A stretch of DNA of 9,354 bases from Actinomycetota bacterium (lineage in GTDB: Bacteria > Actinomycetota > Humimicrobiia > Humimicrobiales > Humimicrobiaceae), in assembly GCA_018897225.1 (NCBI GenBank), contig JAHILC010000325.1, positions 1-9,354 of the forward strand, read 5' to 3'. Of the stretch, positions 1-5,180 are shown one piece after another. The position numbers and the translations under genes are program-made. Position 1 is the stretch's first letter. Every line of letters begins with the position of its first letter. The notes under the pieces are model-generated. The model saw nothing but the letters and a program-made list of their open reading frames with translations, was not told the DNA's origin and ran no database searches.

Positions 1-88
1 AAGCGGAGTCTGATACCCGCCAAGAGGCAACGCAAAGAAGCCTTGCGACCCCAGAACCCCACTGGCTTTAGCTGTGGGAGTATGTCAG
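1..88 (+). mobile_element. Right end of an IS200/IS605-family element (partial)
   Basis: The segment has the look of the tnpB-side right end of IS200/IS605 elements: a CCCAC...GTGGG stem with a TTTA loop followed by GGGAGTATGTCA, the usual terminal sequence of many of these elements. A second small hairpin (CGCAA 31-35 with TTGCG 43-47) lies just inside. The element would read rightward, so tnpB should lie left of the window. Its last codons may be present: one frame stays open past the hairpin, another ends at a TAG inside it (69-71), and a third stops at 11-13, so I cannot choose the frame. The boundary is placed at about 87-88, just before the stop codon of the convergent reductase gene. 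Family recognition is from memory of the end sequence; the precise element is unknown. Confidence 0.72.
58..78 (+). repeat. IS right-end hairpin
   Basis: Imperfect inverted repeat with an 8-bp stem: CCCAC (58-62) pairs with GTGGG (74-78), T63 bulges, and GGC (64-66) pairs with GCT (71-73) including one G-U pair, around a TTTA loop (67-70). Such subterminal hairpins are what the TnpA transposase of IS200/IS605 elements recognises, and they also form the core of TnpB guide RNAs. No T-run follows on either strand, so it does not look like a terminator. Confidence 0.7.
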
Positions 89-835
89 TCATGGCATCAA
101 AAAGCCTCCATTTACATTGATTACTTGCCCTGTTATATATTTTGCATCACCTGAAGCAAGGAAAACAGCAAGTTTCGCTATATCTTCTGTCAAACCGTAT
201 TTATTCATTGGTATTCTGGATACTATCTTTTCTTTTACTTCTTCTGGAATTTCCTTTACCATTTCTGTTTCAATAAAACCCGGAGCAATAGCATTGACGG
301 TAATCCCTTTTGCAGCGCCTTCATACGCAAGTGACTTGGTAAAACCTATTACCCCAGCCTTGCTTGCAGCATATGCTGTCTGGCCGAAATTTCCGCAAAG
401 TCCGATTACTGAAGCCAGGTTTATTATTCGCCCATAATTGTTTTCGCGCATGTTGACAATTGCCTCCCTGCAGCAGTAGAAAACCCCATTCAAATTTATT
501 CTGAGAACATCATCCCAGTGGTATTTTATTTCCATATTATGGAGGGTTTTATCCCGCAATATTGCAGCATTGTTTACCAGGATATCTATCTTTTGCGCGT
601 TTGCATAGACGAATTCAAACATTTTTTTTACTTCTTCGTAATTTCCCACATCGGCAATATAGCTGAAACATTTTGAGCCAATTTCCTTAAGTTGACTGCA
701 AGTCTGGCTGGCATTTTCTTCATTGACATCATTAATAAAAATAGTAGCGCCCTCACGCGCAAATTCAAGCGCAATGTTTTTCCCTATCCCCCTTGCAGAA
801 CCGGTTATTAACGCCACTCTATCTTTTAACTTCAA
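89..835 (-). CDS. fabG: Short-chain dehydrogenase/reductase, FabG/PhaB type (3-oxoacyl-ACP or acetoacetyl-CoA reductase)
   Basis: A 248-residue classical SDR, full length for the FabG/PhaB group. Visible motifs are TGxxxGxG at 11-18 (T-G-S-A-R-G-I-G), NNAA at 88-91, catalytic Asn114, Ser142, and Tyr155/Lys159 in YAASK, then PG (185-186) and a C-terminal INVNGG. The family reduces 3-oxoacyl thioesters to 3-hydroxyacyl thioesters in the cytoplasm. Asp36 at the end of the second beta strand suggests NAD(H) rather than NADP(H). The start is TTG: its stop/start overlap with the thiolase is TTGA, and AGGAGG (841-846) sits 5 nt upstream inside the last thiolase codons, implying translational coupling. 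Following a thiolase, acetoacetyl-CoA reduction (PhaB-like) is more likely than a fatty-acid-synthesis role, but the two cannot be separated by motif. The last residues, after GGFL, are Met-Pro, and the stop lies directly at the IS boundary; the enzyme core is intact. Confidence 0.9.
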   Translation of the reverse strand: MKLKDRVALITGSARGIGKNIALEFAREGATIFINDVNEENASQTCSQLKEIGSKCFSYIADVGNYEEVKKMFEFVYANAQKIDILVNNAAILRDKTLHNMEIKYHWDDVLRINLNGVFYCCREAIVNMRENNYGRIINLASVIGLCGNFGQTAYAASKAGVIGFTKSLAYEGAAKGITVNAIAPGFIETEMVKEIPEEVKEKIVSRIPMNKYGLTEDIAKLAVFLASGDAKYITGQVINVNGGFLMP

Positions 836-2019
836 TCAAGCCTCCTTAATATTAGTGCCATACCCTCACCTGCACCTATGCAAATGGAAGCAATGCCATA
901 TTTGCTCCCTCTTTTTACCATCTCGCTCAGCAAGGTCACGACTATTCTTGCGCCGCTTGCCCCAATTGGGTGACCGAGAGCAATTGCGCCTCCATTTACG
1001 TTGACAATATCCTTATCAAGTTTCAAATCTTTGAGCACGCATAAGCTTTGAGCTGCAAATGCCTCATTTATCTCAAAAATATCTATATCTTTAAGTTCAA
1101 GATTTGCATCCTTCAAAGCTTTCTCAATAGCTTTAACGGGAGCAATTCCGAAAAGCTCTGGGGGAACTCCAACTTCTGAAATAGCTACAATCTCGGCCGC
1201 GGGTTTTAAATTAAATTCCCTTGCCTTACTTTCGGAAGCAACCAGAAGCAATGCCGCCCCGTCATTTATGCCTGATGAGTTGCCTGCAGTTATGGTTCCG
1301 TCCTTTTTAAAAACAGGCGGCAGCGCTGCTAATTTTTCAATACTTGTATCTTCTCTCGGATGTTCGTCGGTATCAAAAACACCAACCACATTTCCGCGCC
1401 TGTCTTTAATTTCAACAGGGATGATTTCATCTTTAAATTTTCCACCCTTTATTGCAGAAGCAGCCTTTTTCTGACTTTCATAACTAAATTCATCCTGAGC
1501 CTGGCGGCTTATTTTATAATCAGCAGCAAGTTCTTCTGAAATCTCTCCCATATGGAGATCGTTGAAAGGGCACCAAAGACCGTCAACAATGATATCATCA
1601 AGAAACCTGCCATGTCCAAGCTTGTAGCCCCATCTGGCATTATCTGCAAGATAAGGCGCATTGGACATGCTTTCGATTCCACCTGCCAGGTAAAGGCCGC
1701 CCTTGCCTGACATAATATCTTTACAGGCAACATCAATTGATTTTAATCCAGAACCACAAACCTTATTGACTGTAAGGCAAGGCGTTTCAACACTCAAGCC
1801 GCCTTTTAGCGCACATTGCCTTGCAGGATTCTGGCCTAGACCAGCCTGCAAAACATTGCCCATTATGACTCCATCAAAATTGCTGCCGCCAAGCTTGTTT
1901 TTCTCCATAATTTGTTTTACCAGCAAAGAACCCAGCTCAGTAGCTTTAAAATCCTTCAACGCTCCGCCATATCTGCCTATTGGTGTTCTTATACCATCAA
2001 TTATGTAACACTTTTCCAT
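832..2019 (-). CDS. atoB: Acetyl-CoA C-acetyltransferase (thiolase II)
   Basis: A 395-residue thiolase of normal length. The acylated cysteine is Cys88 in VNKVCGSGLKS, the NEAF motif is at 318-321, the GHPIGASG histidine is His350, and the second active-site cysteine is Cys380 in CIGAGEG. HMG at 156-158 matches the short-chain acetoacetyl-CoA thiolases typified by the Zoogloea enzyme. It condenses two acetyl-CoA to acetoacetyl-CoA plus CoA, or runs in reverse. CIGAGEG replaces the more common CIGGGMG or CIGGGQG, a mild variation that keeps the catalytic residues. The ATG start is preceded by in-frame stops (TGA TAA), so no longer form exists; the best SD, GGGAGG, lies about 12 nt upstream, longer than ideal. 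The gene lies 29 bp after the shell-protein gene and overlaps the reductase gene by 4 nt. There is no N- or C-terminal extension resembling a microcompartment encapsulation peptide. Confidence 0.95.
   Translation of the reverse strand: MEKCYIIDGIRTPIGRYGGALKDFKATELGSLLVKQIMEKNKLGGSNFDGVIMGNVLQAGLGQNPARQCALKGGLSVETPCLTVNKVCGSGLKSIDVACKDIMSGKGGLYLAGGIESMSNAPYLADNARWGYKLGHGRFLDDIIVDGLWCPFNDLHMGEISEELAADYKISRQAQDEFSYESQKKAASAIKGGKFKDEIIPVEIKDRRGNVVGVFDTDEHPREDTSIEKLAALPPVFKKDGTITAGNSSGINDGAALLLVASESKAREFNLKPAAEIVAISEVGVPPELFGIAPVKAIEKALKDANLELKDIDIFEINEAFAAQSLCVLKDLKLDKDIVNVNGGAIALGHPIGASGARIVVTLLSEMVKRGSKYGIASICIGAGEGMALILRRLD
841..846 (-). promoter_or_regulatory. RBS deciding the TTG start of the SDR gene
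   Basis: AGGAGG on the minus strand lies within the final Arg-Arg codons of the thiolase, 5 nt before TTG at 835-833. No ATG or GTG is well placed near it, and the next residues (KLKDRVALITG) align with the usual SDR N-terminus, so TTG is the credible start. Confidence 0.8.
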
Positions 2020-2048
2020 CTTTTATCATAACCTCCCTGGTCTGCTTC

Positions 2049-2318
2049 CTATCTTGGAAGTAATTTTTCAATTTCTTCGTGTGGTCTTGCTATAACATGA
2101 ATTGAAATTACTTCCCCAACTCTTTTTGCAGCAGCAGCGCCTGCATCAACAGAAGCTTTAACTGCAGCTACTTCGCCTTCAACAATTACGGTCATAAAAC
2201 CGCCACCGATACGTTCTTTACCTATCAAATGAACATTTGCTGCTTTTAACATTACATCAGCAGCTTCTATCATTGCCACCAGGCCTTTTGTTTCTATTAA
2301 TCCGATAGCTTTTTCCAT
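2049..2318 (-). CDS. Hexameric bacterial microcompartment shell protein (BMC-H, PduA/EutM type)
   Basis: An 89-residue single BMC domain covering the whole protein, close to the canonical PduA/EutM/CcmK length. The family signature is clear: [10 protein letters not shown] (4-13), [13 protein letters not shown] with Lys25 and Asn28 at the hexamer edge, [17 protein letters not shown] (53-69), and [14 protein letters not shown] with Arg78. Such proteins tile into the icosahedral protein shell that encloses catabolic enzymes or carbon fixation, with metabolites crossing at the six-fold pore. The pore loop reads Ile-Gly-Gly-Gly-Phe (37-41), where PduA has Ile-Gly-Ser-Gly-Leu, so the serine of the PduA pore is a glycine here. 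SD-like GAGAGG/AGG lies just upstream. It is the only shell gene in the window; no pentameric vertex or tandem-domain protein is seen. Position between a GntR regulator and a thiolase suggests a catabolic organelle rather than a carboxysome. Confidence 0.95.
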   Translation of the reverse strand: MEKAIGLIETKGLVAMIEAADVMLKAANVHLIGKERIGGGFMTVIVEGEVAAVKASVDAGAAAAKRVGEVISIHVIARPHEEIEKLLPR

Positions 2319-2357
2319 ATCCTACCTCTCTCTGACTTATATAAAATATTATTGCTT

Positions 2358-3077
2358 TCATCTTTGTACTCTCCTTCTGTTTATAGATATTTTAAAACAG
2401 TCGGGTCGAAAATATTCTTTACTGTAAATAAGTGGATTTCCTTTCTGATCGTATATTACCTGCTGTATAGCTAAAATGGGCTTGCCTTCCTCATATTCAA
2501 GTTTTTTGGCAAGATCAGCTGTGCAGCATATTGGTGTTATCTCTGCCAGGCTGTTGCCTATCTTTATCTTTAATGTTTCTTCAATGCATCCATATATGGA
2601 AATATTTTCATCATTGCTGCTTAGAAAGGTATTTACAAGTGATGGTGAAAAATAATCAATTGAATATACAACTGGCTTGTTGTCTGCTGTTCTGACTCTT
2701 TTACATACAAGGACATCTGAACCTTCAGAAACATTTAAAGACTTAACAAGATTAATATCGGCTTTTACCAATTTTCTCTCAAAGAATTTAACACCCGGTT
2801 TGTATCCTGCTGAAGTTATCATCTCAGTTATTCCCAGATTCATATCGAGCGTATCGTTTATCTGCTCAAAATCACTTGATAAGAAAGTACCAATACCGTG
2901 AACAGTGTAAATAAGTCCTTCTTCCCTGAAAACCTTTAGAGCTTCCCTTAATGTCAACCTGCTGACATTTAACCTGCCCGCAAGGTCGGATTCCGGAGGA
3001 AGTTTATCACCAACTTTTAGATCTTTAATTCTTATATAATCCACCAGCGACTTTTTAATTGTTAAATATGTTGACAT
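2358..3077 (-). CDS. GntR-family transcriptional regulator with UTRA domain (HutC subfamily)
   Basis: A 239-residue regulator. Residues about 1-68 form a GntR winged helix-turn-helix: KVGDKLPPESDLAGRLNVSR, then TLREALKVFREEGLIYTVHGIGTFL, the standard recognition helix and wing. Residues about 80-235 match a UTRA effector domain (KRVRTADNKPVVYSIDYF near the middle; QQVIYDQKGNPLIYSKEYF near the end), which in this subfamily binds small, often phosphorylated or acidic metabolites. It is the second gene of the operon, 16 bp after the TIM-barrel gene and 39 bp before the shell gene, so it probably autoregulates the operon in response to a pathway intermediate. Its own SD is weak (AATGAGATT before ATG). 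The likely operator is one of the palindromes at 3887-3901 or 3813-3822. Effector unknown. Confidence 0.92.
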   Translation of the reverse strand: MSTYLTIKKSLVDYIRIKDLKVGDKLPPESDLAGRLNVSRLTLREALKVFREEGLIYTVHGIGTFLSSDFEQINDTLDMNLGITEMITSAGYKPGVKFFERKLVKADINLVKSLNVSEGSDVLVCKRVRTADNKPVVYSIDYFSPSLVNTFLSSNDENISIYGCIEETLKIKIGNSLAEITPICCTADLAKKLEYEEGKPILAIQQVIYDQKGNPLIYSKEYFRPDCFKISINRRRVQR

Positions 3078-3093
3078 AATCTCATTCTAATTT

Positions 3094-3771
3094 TTAAACT
3101 TTCTTGCCTAATTTTGCAAGGACAGCAGCTACATTATCTCTATATGAACCATTAGGAACAAATTTCTTTTCAAAGAAAGCGCCGCCAATTGTAAATCCCC
3201 ATACTCCCTGGTCAATTGTTTCCTGAAGCCTTGCAAAACTGTTTATTGAGCCTGCTGAAACAATAGGAACTTTTACTGCATTTCTAACAGCCGCAATAAG
3301 CTCATTTACTTTCTCCGGTTTGATATATCTATACGCAAGCAAGTCGAAACCATTTGCTCCTGCTGCTTCTATTCTTTTTGCATCTGCAGCGATTTCTTCT
3401 ATTGTTCCATCAAGAATCGAAGGTCGTTCATAAATCTTGCCGCAGAATGGGAAATAGTTAATTTTCTTGTCTATTATCTTCCAGATTGAAGGGTAATATA
3501 CTGTACCCATAAGATAATCAAATCCCATGTCAACAGCCATTTTAGCAGGCTCTAAAATTTTATCTTCGTCATATTCGACTACCTCAATAAATGATTGAAA
3601 TCCTGCAGTATGAATCTTATCGTTTAATAATTTCATTTTTTCTGGCGGGAGTCCTATTTCCTTAAAACCGAAAAAATCTACGGGTAAATCTTTTATTTCC
3701 TCGAAAGCTTCGATTGCATTAGCAACAGTAACATCATTTTGGGTGAACATTAATATTAGTTTGGGCGCCAT
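3094..3771 (-). CDS. Predicted phosphate-binding TIM-barrel protein, function unknown
   Basis: A 225-residue protein whose strand pattern fits a complete (beta/alpha)8 barrel: KLILMFT (4-10), VDFFGFKEIG (31-40), QSFIEVV (59-65), FDYLMGTV (84-91), INYFPFCG (104-111), GFDLLAYRY (141-149), VPIVSAGSI (168-176) and WGFTIGGAFF (191-200). SAGSI at strand 7 and IGGA at strand 8 resemble the phosphate-binding loops of HisA/TrpF/NanE-type and related barrels, so a phosphorylated sugar or acid is a plausible ligand. I do not recognise the specific family; epimerase, isomerase or aldolase are all possible. Lys37, Glu63 and Arg147 lie at strand ends and are candidate active-site residues. It is the first gene of the operon, with a strong SD (AGGAGG, 3780-3785) 8 nt before ATG. 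The last 17 residues form a predicted amphipathic helix, probably the closing barrel helix rather than a targeting tail. Confidence 0.75.
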   Translation of the reverse strand: MAPKLILMFTQNDVTVANAIEAFEEIKDLPVDFFGFKEIGLPPEKMKLLNDKIHTAGFQSFIEVVEYDEDKILEPAKMAVDMGFDYLMGTVYYPSIWKIIDKKINYFPFCGKIYERPSILDGTIEEIAADAKRIEAAGANGFDLLAYRYIKPEKVNELIAAVRNAVKVPIVSAGSINSFARLQETIDQGVWGFTIGGAFFEKKFVPNGSYRDNVAAVLAKLGKKV

Positions 3772-3779
3772 AATTGTTG

Positions 3780-3785
3780 CCTCCT
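3780..3785 (-). promoter_or_regulatory. Strong RBS of the operon's first gene
   Basis: AGGAGG on the minus strand, 8 nt before the ATG at 3771. It is the best ribosome-binding site of the operon and supports this start codon. Confidence 0.85.
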
Positions 3786-3812
3786 ATAAAAAAGTTGTTA
3801 ATAAATCATTGT

Positions 3813-3822
3813 AAGATATCTT
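3813..3822. promoter_or_regulatory. Short palindrome in operon leader (second operator candidate)
   Basis: AAGATATCTT is a perfect 10-bp palindrome located about 22-31 nt after the predicted transcription start of the leftward operon, a position where a bound repressor would block transcription. Short length in AT-rich DNA makes chance occurrence quite possible. Confidence 0.3.
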
Positions 3823-3850
3823 TTAATAGTCATCTGATTTCTAAGTATAG

Positions 3851-3879
3851 ATTTTAACTTTTATTATTTTTTTAGTCAA
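3851..3879 (-). promoter_or_regulatory. Sigma-70-type promoter of the TIM-barrel/gntR/BMC/thiolase/SDR operon
   Basis: On the minus strand a -35 box TTGACT (3879-3874) and a -10 box TAAAAT (3856-3851) are separated by exactly 17 bp, each differing from consensus at one position. The predicted start of transcription is near 3844, giving a leader of about 70 nt before the ATG at 3771. Confidence 0.75.
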
Positions 3880-3886
3880 TAATTTT

Positions 3887-3901
3887 TCATGATAATCATG
3901 A
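3887..3901. promoter_or_regulatory. Palindromic operator candidate
   Basis: TCATGATAATCATGA is a perfect 7-1-7 palindrome centred at 3894, about 8 bp upstream of the operon -35 box and near -50 from the predicted start. It is formed by two tandem copies of CATGATAAT (3888-3896 and 3897-3905). Its symmetry and length suit a dimeric GntR regulator such as the one encoded in this operon, but the sequence does not match a GntR consensus I can recall, so the assignment is inference. Confidence 0.5.
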
Positions 3902-3909
3902 TAATATAA

Positions 3910-4005
3910 ATGAAAGGATATTGCAGTTCTTTTTACTCACAAATTAAAACTATTTTTAATAATAAAATTATTTTAAAATATAAATACTTAAAATTTAACA
4001 TTTAA
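3910..4005 (+). CDS. Possible 31-codon leader ORF before the glycosyltransferase
   Basis: An ATG at 3910 opens a 31-codon frame (begins MKGYCSSFYSQIK, lysine- and asparagine-rich) ending with TAA at 4003-4005, only 5 bp before the glycosyltransferase ATG. It has no Shine-Dalgarno sequence. Its nearness to an ATG that also lacks one could allow translational coupling, but the AT-rich spacer and lack of signal make a chance ORF the more likely reading. No homology is recognised. Confidence 0.15.
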   Translation: MKGYCSSFYSQIKTIFNNKIILKYKYLKFNI

Positions 4006-4010
4006 ACTCA

Positions 4011-5180
4011 ATGAATATTGCATATTTTTCTGACACTTTTTATCCCAGTATAGATGGTGTTGTAGTAACATTATTAAATTTCATACAACTTCTTGCCGAA
4101 AAGGGTCACAAAATAAGGCTTTATGTGCCAAATTACAAAAATATAAAAGAAAGAGAATTCCATGAAAATATTTCAATAGAAAGATACACTTCTTTTAAGC
4201 TAATAGGTTATCCTGATTTTAGGGTGGCAATTCCTGTTCTTTTAAAAGTAAAAAGAAGTATTCAAATATTTAAACCTGAAATTATACACTTTCACACTCT
4301 TGGTCCTTTAGGACTTATAGGAATAAATTGTGCCAAACAATATAAAATTCCATTAATTGGGACTTATCATACATATTTAACCGACTTTCTTGTTTGTATT
4401 TCTCCAAATAAAAAAATTGATAAATCTAACAAAAAAGATCTTCCGAAGAAAATTGTCTGGAAATTGTCAAACTATATTTATAATAAATGTGATCTGATAA
4501 CTGCTCCTTCTGAATCCATGAGAAAAGAACTTAAAAAAAATGGATTAAAAGCTAAAGTTGTGTTTTTAAGTAATGGATTGGCGCTGGATGAATTTTCTTC
4601 AAAGGAAAAATATAATAAAAAAGCAAAATTGCTGCATGTCGGGAGAATAAGTTTTGAAAAGAATATTGATGTAATAATAAAATCAGTATTTATTTTAAGA
4701 AAGGAGTTCCCTGATATAAGACTTGATATTGTAGGAGATGGCCCTGCATTAAAAAGCTTAAAATTGATGACACAAAAACTTGAACTTGAAAAAAACATTC
4801 GTTTTCTTGGTCGCAAAGAACATATTAAATTAAATAAGATTTACAAAGAACACGATATTTTCATTACTGCCAGCACAGTAGAAACCCAGGGTGTTGTTAT
4901 TCTTGAAGCAATGGCTTCAGGATTACCGATTATAGGAGTAAAAAAATTGGCAATACCTGATTTAGTAAAAAATAATGTAAATGGTTATGTAACAGAACCA
5001 TTTGATGAGCAAGAGATGTCTGAAAAAGTAAGAATACTATATAAAAATAGTAAATTAAGAGAAGATTTTGGGAAAAATTCTACTGAATTGGTAAAAGAGC
5101 ATGATGTAAAAAATGTAATAGAAAAACTGGAAAAAATATATTTTGAATACAAAAATATAAAAAATAATGGTTATATGTAA
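4011..5180 (+). CDS. Glycosyltransferase family 4 (GT-B fold), likely glycolipid or cell-envelope glycosyltransferase
   Basis: A 389-residue GT-B enzyme. The N-terminal acceptor domain begins MNIAYFSDTFYPSIDGVVVT, the form typical of diacylglycerol glucosyltransferases and related PimB-like enzymes, with a GTYH histidine at 120. The C-terminal donor domain shows HVGRISFEKN (Arg212 and Lys217, nucleotide-phosphate binding), IVGDGP (240-245), RFLGR (264-268) and the EX7E motif with Glu291 and Glu299 in ETQGVVILE. It should transfer a sugar from a nucleotide donor with retention of configuration, probably at the cytoplasmic membrane face; donor and acceptor cannot be named. It is a monocistronic-looking rightward gene, convergent with and overlapping the LOG gene by 10 bp. 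Coding sequence is far more A/T- and lysine-rich than its neighbours. No Shine-Dalgarno sequence precedes the ATG, although the N-terminus fits the family. Confidence 0.88.
   Translation: MNIAYFSDTFYPSIDGVVVTLLNFIQLLAEKGHKIRLYVPNYKNIKEREFHENISIERYTSFKLIGYPDFRVAIPVLLKVKRSIQIFKPEIIHFHTLGPLGLIGINCAKQYKIPLIGTYHTYLTDFLVCISPNKKIDKSNKKDLPKKIVWKLSNYIYNKCDLITAPSESMRKELKKNGLKAKVVFLSNGLALDEFSSKEKYNKKAKLLHVGRISFEKNIDVIIKSVFILRKEFPDIRLDIVGDGPALKSLKLMTQKLELEKNIRFLGRKEHIKLNKIYKEHDIFITASTVETQGVVILEAMASGLPIIGVKKLAIPDLVKNNVNGYVTEPFDEQEMSEKVRILYKNSKLREDFGKNSTELVKEHDVKNVIEKLEKIYFEYKNIKNNGYM

Larger units (their letters stand above)
1..104 (+). ncRNA. Possible 3' part of a TnpB omega (re)RNA with guide
   Basis: In IS200/IS605 elements carrying TnpB, the guide RNA is made from the right end and runs into flanking DNA, whose first roughly 16-20 nt act as the guide. 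Here the scaffold would be the two hairpins up to about 87-88, and the guide would start in the antisense of the last codons of the reductase gene (GTCATGGCATC and onward). This rests on family knowledge; whether an intact tnpB lies to the left cannot be seen, and no promoter or 3' end can be assigned. Confidence 0.3.
3772..4010. promoter_or_regulatory. Divergent intergenic regulatory region
   Basis: A 239-bp, very AT-rich region between the leftward BMC-type operon and the rightward glycosyltransferase. It holds the operon promoter (3851-3879), a 15-bp palindrome built from a 9-bp tandem repeat (3887-3905), a 10-bp palindrome in the probable 5' leader (3813-3822), and a weak rightward promoter candidate (TTGCAG 3921-3926, TAAAAC 3945-3950, spacing 18). 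No terminator is seen. Confidence 0.7.

Noticed and set aside
58..78. Hairpin downstream of the SDR gene as a rho-independent terminator
   Set aside because: No T-run follows on the minus strand, and its sequence is that of an IS200/IS605 right end.
117..437. Rightward open frame opposite the SDR gene
   Set aside because: It is an antisense shadow of a well-conserved SDR; the translation has no recognisable domain and no ribosome-binding site.
1990..2019. N-terminal microcompartment targeting peptide on the thiolase
   Set aside because: The protein starts directly at the normal thiolase N-terminus, and in-frame stops precede the ATG, so there is no room for an extension.
2000..2029. Ten-codon ATG frame overlapping the thiolase start
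   Set aside because: Its ATG is only about 2 nt from the GGGAGG, too close for normal initiation; treated as incidental.
3970..3979. ATTTTAAAAT palindrome before the glycosyltransferase
   Set aside because: Pure A/T palindrome in very A/T-rich DNA, expected by chance.
4478..4816. Leftward open frame inside the glycosyltransferase
   Set aside because: The sense strand encodes clear GT4 motifs through this stretch; the antisense product is low-complexity and without a start signal.
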